From Firmicutes bacterium AM31-12AC (GTDB lineage Bacteria; Bacillota; Clostridia; Lachnospirales; Lachnospiraceae), in NCBI GenBank assembly GCA_003480425.1, contig QUJA01000016.1:1-56128 (forward strand): a stretch of 56,128 nt of DNA, read 5' to 3'. Position numbers and translations under genes: made by a program. Each line of letters begins with the position of its first letter. Positions within the stretch are counted from its first letter, which is position 1. Of the stretch, positions 49,179 to 56,128 are shown one piece after another. Below the pieces are notes generated by a model. It was given only the letters and a program-made list of their open reading frames with translations. It was not told where the DNA came from and ran no database searches.

Positions 49179-50939
49179 CTATTCTGAAAATTTATCCTTG
49201 TAATGAATGTGCATATCCTCCCAGTCCATAAACAGAACATAAAATACTCGTCCGTATTGCGGACTCTCCACGATTCTTCCATGGTCGAGTACAGAAAGAT
49301 AAGAACCATCAGCTTTTCGAAGATGGAAGTGAATATAGTCATTTTCATTGCCACTGTCAATTTGTTCCCAGATGCTGGATTCTATCTGTTGTTGCTCATC
49401 TTCACGGATCAGATTGCGAAACCTCTTTTTTGTGAGTTTAAAGAATTCATCAATATTTTTATAACCAGTCATATGAAGAAATTCATGGTTTGCATAAAAT
49501 AGTTCATCGTCTTTTTTATCCGCTTTGTATATGATAAATGCACCCGGAAGATGTTCGGCGATGTCTTTAAATGCAAAGCCAAGCTGTTTGCGGACTCCTG
49601 ATTGAAGTCCTTTTCTGTAAGCCATACATCCATTTTTCCCATGAAGTTTTATCTCATAAAGAGCGGCATCTGCACAGCGCATGAGTTGCGCATAGTTGGG
49701 TGCAAATGTTGGATATTCCGCATATCCAAGAGAAATATAAAATGGATATTCTTTTCCTTTGTATGTAAATGTTTTTGGAATTTTGGTGAATTCCTGAAAT
49801 AGTTCTTCTGCTTCTTTAAAGGTATAATTTGGCAGAAGGATGCAGAATTCATCACCACCATTTCTTCCAAGTACTACATCATGTGGAAAAAAAGCTTTCA
49901 TGTTATCTGCCAGGTTTTTTAATGCTCTGTCTCCATAAACATGTCCATAGATATCATTAATAAACTTAAAATCATCAATATCAAGGAGTGCGGCTATAAA
50001 ATGTTCTTTCGGATTTTTGTCTATCATCTCTTCTGCCAATTCATCAAATCTATAACGATTGTGAATATTGGTAAGAGAATCCGTGTGTGCCAGTATTTGG
50101 AATTTATTTTTATTCTCCTTCGATACTAACCACATCCGCGTAAGCCCGCATAAAAGTAAGAGGATAAGAGTAAAAAATCCGATAATTATTGCTACTAATG
50201 TAGTATTTCTCCATCCGTTTTCAGGAGTTACTTCAAAAATCCAATTCTCTTCACCTATTGTAAAACTATAAGAAACAGGATGAATCATTTCACCATCCGA
50301 TTGCTCAATAATTGTATAAGTATCGCTCCAAGGTGTGTCTGTTTTTGAAAGTCTGTATTCATATCCAAAATTTGAAATCGCATCAATTGAGTCTGAAAAA
50401 ATATCAGGAATACGGAGGATAACAATGGTAAAGCCCCAGAAATATTCTTGTCCATTTTCATCTTTCAGGTAGACTGGATTGCAGACAGCAATTCCCAAGC
50501 CTCCCTGTTTCAATTCGAAGGGACCTTGAGTAATGATTGTATGATGGTCTCTTGCGTAACAGGAAATTTCTTTGCGGTCTTTATCATGGAGCAGATCAAT
50601 TTTACCTGCTTCATTTCCATTGGCAGGATAAATATCTGTCACAATGCCATCTGGAGCAAGCTGTATGCTTGCAATAGAGCCAGATATGATATTCTCTGCA
50701 ATTGTGTCAAAGTGGTTGATTTCACCATCTTCACTGGTCAAAATTTGTTCCAGTGTATTGGTAATCTCAATTCCGCTTATAATTTCGTTTTTTATACGTT
50801 CACCATAGGTTGTGGCATTTAATTGTGCGGTTGTGTGTCTCTCTGCTTTTTCATGGGTGTCTGTTTTGTATACAATTAAACCAACTAGGCATATACCCAG
50901 TAAAAAAATGATAAGAGGCACAAGTGTTTTTTTCTTCAC
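49179..50939 (-). CDS. Membrane diguanylate cyclase with CHASE-like sensor, GGDEF and PAS domains
   Basis: A 586-residue signalling protein. A membrane anchor at ~7-26 is followed by an extracytoplasmic CHASE-like sensor (~35-245; GSIASIQLAPDGIVTDIYP, GPFELKQGGLGIAVCNPVYL, FGYEYRLSKTDTPWSD). A second membrane segment (~247-270), a GGDEF domain (~280-440; ALLDIDDFKFINDIYGH and LGRNGGDEFCILLP) and a C-terminal PAS domain (~465-580) come next. The GGDEF signature is intact, so cyclic-di-GMP synthesis is likely; no EAL domain is present. The start is GTG 50939 with GAGGTGA upstream. PAS after GGDEF is less usual than before it. The sensed ligand is unknown. Confidence 0.9.
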   Translation of the reverse strand: MKKKTLVPLIIFLLGICLVGLIVYKTDTHEKAERHTTAQLNATTYGERIKNEIISGIEITNTLEQILTSEDGEINHFDTIAENIISGSIASIQLAPDGIVTDIYPANGNEAGKIDLLHDKDRKEISCYARDHHTIITQGPFELKQGGLGIAVCNPVYLKDENGQEYFWGFTIVILRIPDIFSDSIDAISNFGYEYRLSKTDTPWSDTYTIIEQSDGEMIHPVSYSFTIGEENWIFEVTPENGWRNTTLVAIIIGFFTLILLLLCGLTRMWLVSKENKNKFQILAHTDSLTNIHNRYRFDELAEEMIDKNPKEHFIAALLDIDDFKFINDIYGHVYGDRALKNLADNMKAFFPHDVVLGRNGGDEFCILLPNYTFKEAEELFQEFTKIPKTFTYKGKEYPFYISLGYAEYPTFAPNYAQLMRCADAALYEIKLHGKNGCMAYRKGLQSGVRKQLGFAFKDIAEHLPGAFIIYKADKKDDELFYANHEFLHMTGYKNIDEFFKLTKKRFRNLIREDEQQQIESSIWEQIDSGNENDYIHFHLRKADGSYLSVLDHGRIVESPQYGRVFYVLFMDWEDMHIHYKDKFSE

Positions 50940-51077
50940 TTAGTTCACCTCGTATTATAAATAGAATTTTTATAATGCTTTAGTATAGCATAGAAATGTA
51001 AAAACAAAATGTATTTTAGAGAAAACATAAAAAATTTTATGTTAAAAAGATGCATCAGATAATTTGGCAAGTGACAC

Positions 51078-51106
51078 TTTACAAATTTAACGTAACAATG
51101 TACAAT
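51078..51106 (+). promoter_or_regulatory. Promoter of the MBL-glyoxalase pair
   Basis: TTTACA (51078-51083), 17-base spacer, TACAAT (51101-51106), about 40 bases before the start. Confidence 0.6.
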
Positions 51107-51147
51107 AATAGCGAATTTGAAACATGTCATTTTTAGCAGGTGATATC

Positions 51148-51834
51148 ATGAAAATAACTTATATTAATCATAGTGGCTTTTTGGTTGAGACTAAAGATTG
51201 CTACTATATCTTTGACTATTACAAGGGTGAATTGCCGTTTCTCGATAAAAAGAAAGAAGTGATTGTCTTTTGCAGTCACTTTCACGAGGATCATTTTAAC
51301 CCGAAAATCTTTGAAATCCTTGATGAAATGGGGATGACCTATCAGGCTGTTTTATCGAAAGATATACGCAAGAAGAATAAGCGGTCGGATATGAAAATTA
51401 CATATGCTTATCACGATAAAGCATATACGTTGGATAATGATACCGAAGTTGATACATTGCTTTCAAATGATAGCGGTGTTGCATTTATTGTCAAAACAAG
51501 AGAAGGAACGATTTACCACGCCGGTGATTTAAATGACTGGTATTGGGAGGGTGAGCCGGAGACGGATAATCAGAGGCTTACATCGGCATATCGTGCAGAA
51601 ATTAGAAAAATTAAGGGGATGCATTTTGATGTTGCATTTGTTCCGCTTGATCCAAGACAAGAAGAACACTATGCCGACGGGATTCTATATTTTCTTGAAA
51701 ATGTAGATTGCAATGCCATTTTTCCAATGCATTATTGGGGTGATGCCAGTGTAATCAAGCGGTTTATTACTGAACACCCACAATATAAGTCACGTATTAA
51801 AAACACAGAATGTACAAAAGGAGAAGTATTATGA
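51148..51834 (+). CDS. MBL-fold metal-dependent hydrolase
   Basis: A 228-residue metallo-beta-lactamase-fold protein. The metal motif SHFHEDHF (residues ~46-53, HxHxDH), GTIYHAGDLNDWYW (metal Asp) and IFPMHYWGD (last His) are present, with the beta-lactamase-like N-terminal strand ITYINHSGFLVET. It is the compact class related to UlaG/YtkL-type hydrolases rather than glyoxalase II. AGGTGA precedes ATG 51148. The stop overlaps the next start (ATGA), coupling it to a glyoxalase-fold gene, so the two products may process the same metabolite. Confidence 0.88.
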   Translation: MKITYINHSGFLVETKDCYYIFDYYKGELPFLDKKKEVIVFCSHFHEDHFNPKIFEILDEMGMTYQAVLSKDIRKKNKRSDMKITYAYHDKAYTLDNDTEVDTLLSNDSGVAFIVKTREGTIYHAGDLNDWYWEGEPETDNQRLTSAYRAEIRKIKGMHFDVAFVPLDPRQEEHYADGILYFLENVDCNAIFPMHYWGDASVIKRFITEHPQYKSRIKNTECTKGEVL

Positions 51835-52187
51835 ATTTTAAAATGATCCATGAAAATTATAACGTATCAGATTTAGAAAAATCTATTAAATTTTATAACG
51901 AAGCCCTCGACTTACATGAAGTAAGACGAAAGACGACAGATGATTTTATTATTGTATATTTGAGTAACGATATCAGTGATTTTGAGCTGGAACTTACTTG
52001 GCTGAAAGATCATCCACAGCCATATGATCTGGGCGAATGTGAATTCCATCTGGCATTTCGAGCAGATGATTATGAGGCTGCTTATAAAAAGCACAAAGAG
52101 ATGGGATGCATTTGCTTCGAAAATGAAGCGATGGGAATTTATTTCATCGAAGATCCGGATGGATACTGGCTTGAGATTCTGCCGTAA
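51831..52187 (+). CDS. Glyoxalase I-like VOC protein (lactoylglutathione lyase family)
   Basis: A 118-residue VOC protein. FKMIHENYNVSDLEKSIKFYNEALDL (residues ~3-28, metal His and the helix), DDFIIVYLSNDISDFELELTW (metal Glu strand), ECEFHLAFRADDYEAAYKKH (second His) and IYFIEDPDGYWLEILP (second Glu) show the full glyoxalase I metal set H-E-H-E. It is likely to act on methylglyoxal adducts or a related alpha-ketoaldehyde. Sugar and Amadori-product catabolism generates methylglyoxal, so a detoxification role fits, although the gene is not in the sugar operons. Confidence 0.87.
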   Translation: MNFKMIHENYNVSDLEKSIKFYNEALDLHEVRRKTTDDFIIVYLSNDISDFELELTWLKDHPQPYDLGECEFHLAFRADDYEAAYKKHKEMGCICFENEAMGIYFIEDPDGYWLEILP

Positions 52188-52258
52188 ATCCGTTTACAGC
52201 AAGTAGAAGAGGGACAATAATAACGGGTATTGCTTTCAACATGAAAGGATGATTCAGC

Positions 52259-52525
52259 ATGATTAAGACAACAGTAAAGGTTTCTGGTATGGCTTGCACT
52301 ATGTGTGAAGCTCATATTAACGAAGCAATCCGAGGTGCATTTTCGGTGAAAAAAGTAAAATCAAACCATTCTAAGGGGGAAACAATCATTTTATCCGAAG
52401 AGCCTTTAGATGAAGCAGCAATTCGGAGAACGATTGAAGCTACGGGTTATACTATAGGCGAAATTACGAGCCAGCATGTCGAGAAGAAAGTTGGTATTGT
52501 TGATTTTATAAGAAGAAAATTGTAG
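52259..52525 (+). CDS. Heavy-metal-associated (HMA) domain protein
   Basis: An 88-residue metallochaperone-like protein. VSGMACTMCEAHINEAIRGAF (residues ~8-28) has the GMxCxxC metal-binding motif, and the rest has the beta-alpha-beta-beta-alpha-beta order of Atx1/CopZ (EPLDEAAIRRTIEATGYTIG). The extra C-terminal tail VEKKVGIVDFIRRKL is basic and amphipathic. No copper ATPase or CsoR gene is next to it, so it is an orphan chaperone, probably for Cu(I) or another soft metal. Confidence 0.87.
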   Translation: MIKTTVKVSGMACTMCEAHINEAIRGAFSVKKVKSNHSKGETIILSEEPLDEAAIRRTIEATGYTIGEITSQHVEKKVGIVDFIRRKL

Positions 52526-52538
52526 ATTGTTTGTTATG

Positions 52539-52586
52539 GACAGGACGAAAAGCCTTGATTTGCAAGGAGTTCGGGCCTGTCTTTTC
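52539..52586 (+). terminator. Terminator of the HMA gene
   Basis: GACAGG/CCTGTC outer and CCTTG/CAAGG inner stems, followed by TTTTC. Confidence 0.65.
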
Positions 52587-52610
52587 TATTTTAGGTGAAA
52601 ATATAGCGGG

Positions 52611-52658
52611 TTGACAATATAGCATATATCGGGTACTATCAAGTAACGCAATGCGTTA
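52611..52658 (+). promoter_or_regulatory. Promoter with operator TAACGCAATGCGTTA, copy 1
   Basis: TTGACA (52611-52616), 17-base spacer, TACTAT (52634-52639). The operator at 52644-52658 covers the start point and has perfect 7-base arms around one central base. An alternative -10, TATAAT, overlaps the operator at 52657-52662. Confidence 0.7.
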
Positions 52659-52679
52659 TAATAATAGGAGAGATTGATC

Positions 52680-52877
52680 ATGAGTAGAGGAAAAGAAGTA
52701 AAAAAATTAAGAGAAAAAATGGGAATGAACAGACGTGAATTTAGTGATTACTATGGTATTCCGTATCGTACCATTCAAGATTGGGAAGCAGAGAAAAGAG
52801 AACTTCCGGATTATTTACTGCGATTGTTGAAATACAGAGCGGAAATAGAGCGTCGAATCAATAGTGAAGATAATTAA
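52680..52877 (+). CDS. Helix-turn-helix protein, probable repressor/antitoxin
   Basis: A 65-residue protein. MSRGKEVKKLREKMGMNRRE is followed by FSDYYGIPYRTIQDWEAEKR, an Xre/HigA-like HTH in which the recognition helix is YRTIQDWEAEKRELPDYLLRLL. The start is ATG 52680 with AGGAGAG upstream. It is preceded by the TAACGCAATGCGTTA operator and followed, 75 bases later, by a second copy of that operator in front of the next gene. It therefore likely controls both genes. The same HTH shape is common in toxin-antitoxin antitoxins and phage repressors. Confidence 0.85.
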   Translation: MSRGKEVKKLREKMGMNRREFSDYYGIPYRTIQDWEAEKRELPDYLLRLLKYRAEIERRINSEDN

Positions 52878-52910
52878 AATGTATCCTCTGTATATTTTTT
52901 ACAATAAGCA

Positions 52911-52925
52911 TAACGCAATGCGTTA
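52911..52925 (+). promoter_or_regulatory. Operator TAACGCAATGCGTTA, copy 2
   Basis: Identical to 52644-52658. It lies 42 bases before the start of the nuclease-like gene, within its presumed promoter (TATATT at 52924-52929). Confidence 0.8.
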
Positions 52926-52952
52926 TATTACGTAAATGTTTAGGAGGTTAAC

Positions 52953-53492
52953 TTGGAGAGAAAAGTAAATGTTATCGAAGATTTGAACGGAAAGAAAACC
53001 GTATTTATTCACGATATTCTGTTCAAGGGAAAAAGAGCAGTTAATTGGGATGAAGTTGAAAAGTATTTACGCCAGTATGTAGGAGAATTCTATCAGATAG
53101 AAGATTGCAATAAGATGATTTATATTGGATCGGATCTTCCTGATGAGTATACGCACTCAAATTATACTCGGATTTTAAAAGGAGCAAATGCGAAAGCAAA
53201 AGCGAATGCCGCACAGGGATTACCGGAATTGCTTAAAATAGCAACGAACGAGGTTTATGAAGATAATCGTAAGGAGAAGCATAGTAAAGACGCTAAATAT
53301 GGTTGGTATTCATATGATTCAAGATTTGCTCTTCCGGTATTTGGTGATGATGGAGAAATAGAGAGATACAACGTCTTTAATGTTGCGATGTTGGTCAGAC
53401 ACGATGAAGATGGAAAATATTACTTATACGATATCATGAAAATAAAAAAAGAAACGAGCAATCTTTTCCAGTCAAATGACCTTACTCAGTAA
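52953..53492 (+). CDS. Mobile-element protein, possible BECR-fold nuclease toxin
   Basis: A 179-residue soluble protein starting at TTG 52953, 7 bases after AGGAGG. The first 60 residues (KKTVFIHDILFKGKRAVNWDEVEKYLRQYVGEFYQI) recall mobile-element-encoded proteins. The second half, AKYGWYSYDSRFALPVFGDD and VAMLVRHDEDGKYYLYDIMKIKKE, resembles phage-associated barnase-EndoU-colicin-RelE (PBECR) nuclease domains, where YLYDIxxIKKE is common. That identification is by eye only. Pairing with an HTH gene under the same duplicated operator suggests a toxin-antitoxin-like module. It is followed by a terminator. Confidence 0.6.
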   Translation: MERKVNVIEDLNGKKTVFIHDILFKGKRAVNWDEVEKYLRQYVGEFYQIEDCNKMIYIGSDLPDEYTHSNYTRILKGANAKAKANAAQGLPELLKIATNEVYEDNRKEKHSKDAKYGWYSYDSRFALPVFGDDGEIERYNVFNVAMLVRHDEDGKYYLYDIMKIKKETSNLFQSNDLTQ

Positions 53493-53605
53493 CAAAACTC
53501 ATTTCTTGCTTATATGATACATTGAACAGTATTAAATGTCAACGAAAAAGCATAAGAAATCTCAATGAAAAGCCAGCCAAGCTATTCATCGGAAAGACCA
53601 TAGAA

Positions 53606-53658
53606 AAGACAGGTTCAGATACACTGATTACACTCAGTGCGTCCGGACCTGTTTTTTT
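53606..53658. terminator. Terminator after the nuclease-like gene
   Basis: ACAGGTTC-GA / TC-GGACCTGT arms with an inner CACTGA/TCAGTG stem, then T7. A T-run on the minus strand allows it also to serve the small ORF at 53663. Confidence 0.75.
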
Positions 53659-53662
53659 GTTG

Positions 53663-53866
53663 CTATCGTTTCTTTCGGTTACCTTTGCCACGCTTGCTTC
53701 CGGGGAATTTTAGCATATCAGATTTACGAAGAATGCCCATCAAAGTGACAAATTCATCTTTGGTGATTTTGCTATATTTGATTCCTAATTGTTTTAGGAA
53801 CATGGCAACTTGGACTTCTTCAGCAGCGAAAGAAAAACAGTTAGGGTAAAACTGCTCAATCCGCAC
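53663..53866 (-). CDS. Unrecognised 67-residue basic protein
   Basis: A minus-strand frame from GTG 53866 to TAA/TAG at 53663, ending in KFPGSKRGKGNRKKR, strongly basic. LKQLGIKYSKITKDEFVTLMGILRKSDM looks like real protein (heptad-like, balanced composition), but no ribosome site is convincing, and a stop lies one codon upstream of the GTG. It could be the tail of a decayed gene. Confidence 0.3.
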   Translation of the reverse strand: MRIEQFYPNCFSFAAEEVQVAMFLKQLGIKYSKITKDEFVTLMGILRKSDMLKFPGSKRGKGNRKKR

Positions 53867-53965
53867 ACTTTATTCTCACAGACAAAGGTATGTATGATAT
53901 AATTTGAGTTAATACGTTAAATGATAATGTTGAAATTACAAATGATTACAGTGGAGGTGATTCAG

Positions 53966-54345
53966 ATGGTAGTAAAAGCAAATCACGATATTTCTTCAGG
54001 TTTAGATACGGCTTTTATTAATTCAGCAATCAACTCAAATTTGGCATATAGGTTGGGATGAGTAGATATCAGGAAAAATATTTTAGGGGAAGAGAGTTGG
54101 ACAATCCATTTGTATTATATGAAAAGTATTCTAGAAGAGATGTCAGTCTGCTCATGAATTGTGGAAAAGATTTATCTTCTATCATGTATGGAATGAAACG
54201 AATTAAGGATGATGTTTTATTTTCATTACATATCATAAAGAAGAGAGTCAGGATGAAAAAAATATGTGGATGGAAAACCGGACTATGCAGATGCTTTTGA
54301 AGATAATTTCAGTCGAGTAAAGAAAAGATATTATAGAGGAGCTAT
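53966..54345 (+). pseudogene. DUF3427/DEAD helicase remnant with large internal deletion
   Basis: The gene keeps a strong ribosome site (GGAGGTGA) and the family start MVVKANHDISSGLDTAFINS, then AINSNLAYRLG, but meets TGA at 54059. Right after it, in the next frame, come RELDNPFVLYEKYSRRDVSL and LMNCGKDLSSIMYGMK, which belong to the C-terminal DUF3427 part. Then IFITYHKEESQDEK appears in another frame and DGKPDYADAFEDNF in yet another. The intact family protein is a ~950-residue PLD-nuclease/helicase; nearly everything between is gone. It abuts the YgjP gene. Confidence 0.7.
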
Positions 54346-54346
54346 T

Positions 54347-54892
54347 ATGGAAGTTACAGTGATTAAATCAAATAGAAAAACAATGGCGATTCAGGTGGAT
54401 TTTAATCAAAATGTCACTGTAAGAGCCCCATATAGTGTTTCAGAAAAATACATTGAGGAATTTCTAAAAAAGAATGAGGCTTGGATTAATAAAAAACTTG
54501 AAGAAATAGCGGAAAAGAAGAAACATATTAAACCGAAAGCATCAGAAAACTTAACGTTTGAACAAATAAGAGAGCTGGCAGATAAAGCTTGTGTGACAAT
54601 TCCGGCGAGAGTAGAATATTTTGCAAAAATAATTGGAGTTACTTATGGAAGGATAACCATCAGAAATCAGAAGACAAGATGGGGGAGTTGTAGCAGCAAG
54701 GGGAATTTGAATTTTAACTGTCTGTTAATGTTAGCTCCTCCGGAAGTTTTAGATTATGTTGTAGTTCACGAATTGTGCCATAGAAAACAAATGAATCATT
54801 CGAAAGCATTTTGGGCAGAAGTAGAGAAGGTATGTCCAGACTATAAAGCTGCAAAAAAGTGGCTTAAAGAAGAAGGAAGTCAGCTCATTTAA
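54347..54892 (+). CDS. YgjP-like (SprT/WLM-related) zinc metalloprotease
   Basis: A 181-residue M48/SprT-like metallopeptidase (DUF45). The N-terminal domain VTVIKSNRKTMAIQVDFNQNVTVRAPYSVSEK is followed by the hallmark TRWGSCSSKGNLNFNCLLMLAPPEVLDYVVVHELCHRKQMNHSKAFW, which contains HELCH (zinc motif) and the downstream His. Start at ATG 54347 with AGAGGA upstream; a longer start reads into the helicase remnant. Such genes are often adjacent to type I restriction or DUF3427 helicases in mobile defence loci, so the pair may be leftovers of one defence island. Confidence 0.9.
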   Translation: MEVTVIKSNRKTMAIQVDFNQNVTVRAPYSVSEKYIEEFLKKNEAWINKKLEEIAEKKKHIKPKASENLTFEQIRELADKACVTIPARVEYFAKIIGVTYGRITIRNQKTRWGSCSSKGNLNFNCLLMLAPPEVLDYVVVHELCHRKQMNHSKAFWAEVEKVCPDYKAAKKWLKEEGSQLI

Positions 54893-54927
54893 GAGGAAGT
54901 TGTGGTAAAATATAGAAAAAGACCTTG

Positions 54928-55057
54928 TATATCGGCTGGGAGTCAATCCCCCCAGCTGATATAGCCTCCGGCAGGATTGCAGAGGTGCGCAGTAGAAGTA
55001 TGTCATGCAATTGCATGACGCGCACCTCGCAGCAAGAATACCGAGGCATTCTTGAAT
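54928..55057 (+). repeat. Structured non-coding element, copy 2
   Basis: The same architecture as 1609-1840. The first hairpin pairs TATATCGGCTGGG (54928-54940) with CCCAGCTGATATA (54951-54963). The second has an outer GCCTC/GAGGC pair, the perfect GAGGTGCGC (54982-54990) / GCGCACCTC (55020-55028) stem and an inner 18-base palindrome GTCATGCAATTGCATGAC (55002-55019). The end is a small hairpin CAAGAAT / ATTCTTG followed by AATTA. The SL1 of copy 1 and the inner SL2 hairpin are absent. It begins 36 bases after the YgjP stop and ends just before the ribosome site of the next gene, so it could also act as a 5' leader there. Confidence 0.6.
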
Positions 55058-55079
55058 TATTGAGCAAAGGAGGGATTCT

Positions 55080-56014
55080 ATGAAAAAGAAGGTGGAAGCA
55101 TTTTTAATGGCAGTGATGCTGGTGATGATGACAGCCGGATGTGGCAATAGCTCAAAGATGGCCGCGGAAGATAGAGCAACTGTAAGTTCGGGTGCAGAAA
55201 TGGATAGCGAATATAATTGGGATACGGATGAGGCAGCAGATACGGGCGTTACTTCAGAGAATGGGTTGGAAGCGCAAGTAGAAAATGGACGAAAATTGAT
55301 TCGAACAGTTTCCCTATCTTTGGAGACAAAGGAATTTGATTCTGTTCTTACTAACCTAAGCACAAAGACTACAGAGTTGGGCGGTTATATTGAGCTGTCT
55401 ACTGTTAGTGGGAATAGTTATGCACATCATTCTACTCGATACGCAAGTTATGTTATCCGGATTCCTTCGGATAAGTTAAATGAGTTTGTAGAAGTGGTTA
55501 GTGAACTGGGAAATGTGACGCAGAAAAATGAATCTGTGGAAGATGTAACACTTCGGTATATAGATGTGGAAAGTCATAAAAAGGCATTAGAAACCGAACA
55601 GGAGCGTTTATTAGAATTACTTTCTAAGGCGGAGAATATGGAAGAGATTCTAACTATTGAAAGTAAATTATCGGATATTCGTTATGAGATAGAGAACTAC
55701 GAAAGTCAGCTCAAAACAATGGACAATCAGATTGATTATAGTACAGTGAGTGTGTATGTAGACGAAGTGGAACGTGTGACAGAGACTGGTGAGAAGGGAT
55801 TTTTTGAAGAAATCAAAGAACGATTTGGAAATAGTTATATGTAGTGGCGAGTGGAATCAGAGGACTGATAATTGGAATACTTGGTTCATTGCCAATTCTC
55901 ATTGTATGTGGAGGTGTTATTGCGGTTGTTGTAATCGTAGTTAGAAAGATTTTAAAGAAAAGAAAAGTGAGAAAAGAAGATAGAACACAAAATAATGAGA
56001 TAGAAAAACAGTGA
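55080..56014 (+). pseudogene. DUF4349 lipoprotein gene with C-terminal frameshift
   Basis: An N-terminal signal peptide with lipobox (VMLVMMTAGCGNS, Cys ~22) is followed by a DUF4349 domain: LIRTVSLSLETKEFDSVLTN (residues ~80-99), YASYVIRIPSDKLNEFVEVV, VEDVTLRYIDVESHKKALE, a coiled coil (EQERLLELLSKAENMEEILTIESKLSDIRYEIENYESQL) and DYSTVSVYVDEV. The frame stops at TAG 55842-55844, just before the expected transmembrane anchor. After a shift by two bases near 55835 (TATATG in place of TATG), the downstream frame gives VASGIRGLIIGILGSLPILI and a basic tail to TGA 56012-56014. The intact protein would be a membrane-anchored lipoprotein; the function is unknown. Confidence 0.83.
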
Positions 56015-56060
56015 AAAAATAATAAAAGTAAAAATGTAGAAAAAGGAACAAGATATTAAA

Positions 56061-56128
56061 ATGGACTCGATACTATATGAAAATTATTTAAACATTCTTA
56101 AACAGGAACTTGTGCCTGCGCTGGGATG
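56061..56128 (+). CDS. L-cysteine desulfidase family protein, 5' part only
   Basis: The first 22 codons are visible: MDSILYENYLNILKQELVPA, LG, then the window ends. This matches the start of the L-cysteine desulfidase / serine dehydratase alpha-chain-like family (CyuA, UPF0597; typically NYLxILKEELVPALGCTEP). CyuA breaks L-cysteine into pyruvate, ammonia and sulfide with an iron-sulfur cluster. AAAAGGA lies upstream. No further judgement is possible. Confidence 0.65.
   Translation, partial: MDSILYENYLNILKQELVPALG

Overview
The window is low-GC Firmicutes DNA with strong AGGAGG-type ribosome sites, consensus sigma-A promoters and hairpin-plus-T-run terminators. The gene content (GH36 alpha-galactosidase with a GPH transporter, TnpV and excisionase-type remnants, UTRA GntR regulators, fructoselysine genes, DUF6442, YhfC, GGADGPTS-motif protein) points to a gut Lachnospiraceae member (Mediterraneibacter/Blautia/Dorea-like). 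That assignment is an inference from gene content only.

Layout. (1) 1-13.9 kb is accessory and partly decayed DNA. It holds ClbS/DfsB, a flavodoxin-type reductase, a structured repeat, a TnpV remnant, a DUF6442-HTH module, a YhfC intramembrane protease, a cargo block (GNAT, GGADGPTS protein, GyrI-like, YhcG nuclease) flanked by a 44-bp inverted repeat, an excisionase-like HTH, a RelBE toxin-antitoxin pair, a graveyard of rearranged fragments at 9.6-10 kb, an AEC transporter, a VOC protein, and a UV-repair-type Y-family polymerase with its YolD partner. (2) 13.9-20.8 kb holds an AGCS amino-acid symporter and a minus-strand melibiose/raffinose-type operon (AraC regulator; MFS transporter, alpha-galactosidase, YczE-like membrane protein).

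(3) 21.2-46.3 kb is a large catabolic island and the most interesting part. Cluster B (38.1-44.7 kb) is a recognisable fructoselysine (Amadori product) system: FrlC epimerase, FrlA permease, FrlR-type GntR, FrlD kinase broken by one missing base, a second GntR, an esterase and FrlB deglycase. Cluster A (21.2-34.3 kb) repeats the same logic with diverged parts: an FrlC-like epimerase, an FrlD-like kinase and two UTRA GntR genes (one broken by two frameshifts). It adds an NhaC-type transporter, BtpA/SgcQ, a HAD phosphatase, an L-xylulose-kinase-like FGGY kinase, an Rpe-like epimerase, a class II aldolase, an amidohydrolase and YjbQ. I read cluster A as an undescribed pathway for another glycated or conjugated sugar. 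A second FGGY kinase and a YtcJ-like amidohydrolase lie between the clusters. A guanine deaminase follows, preceded by a guanine riboswitch whose architecture predicts that guanine turns the gene ON.

(4) 46.6-56.1 kb carries a MATE transporter, a YitT protein, a CHASE-GGDEF-PAS protein, an MBL hydrolase plus glyoxalase-fold pair, a metal-binding HMA protein, and a two-gene HTH/nuclease-like module under a duplicated 15-bp operator. It ends with a decayed DUF3427 helicase, a YgjP metalloprotease, a second copy of the structured repeat, a frameshifted DUF4349 lipoprotein and the start of an L-cysteine desulfidase gene cut by the window edge. Several single-gene frameshifts occur in otherwise intact genes, so either decay or assembly indels must be considered.
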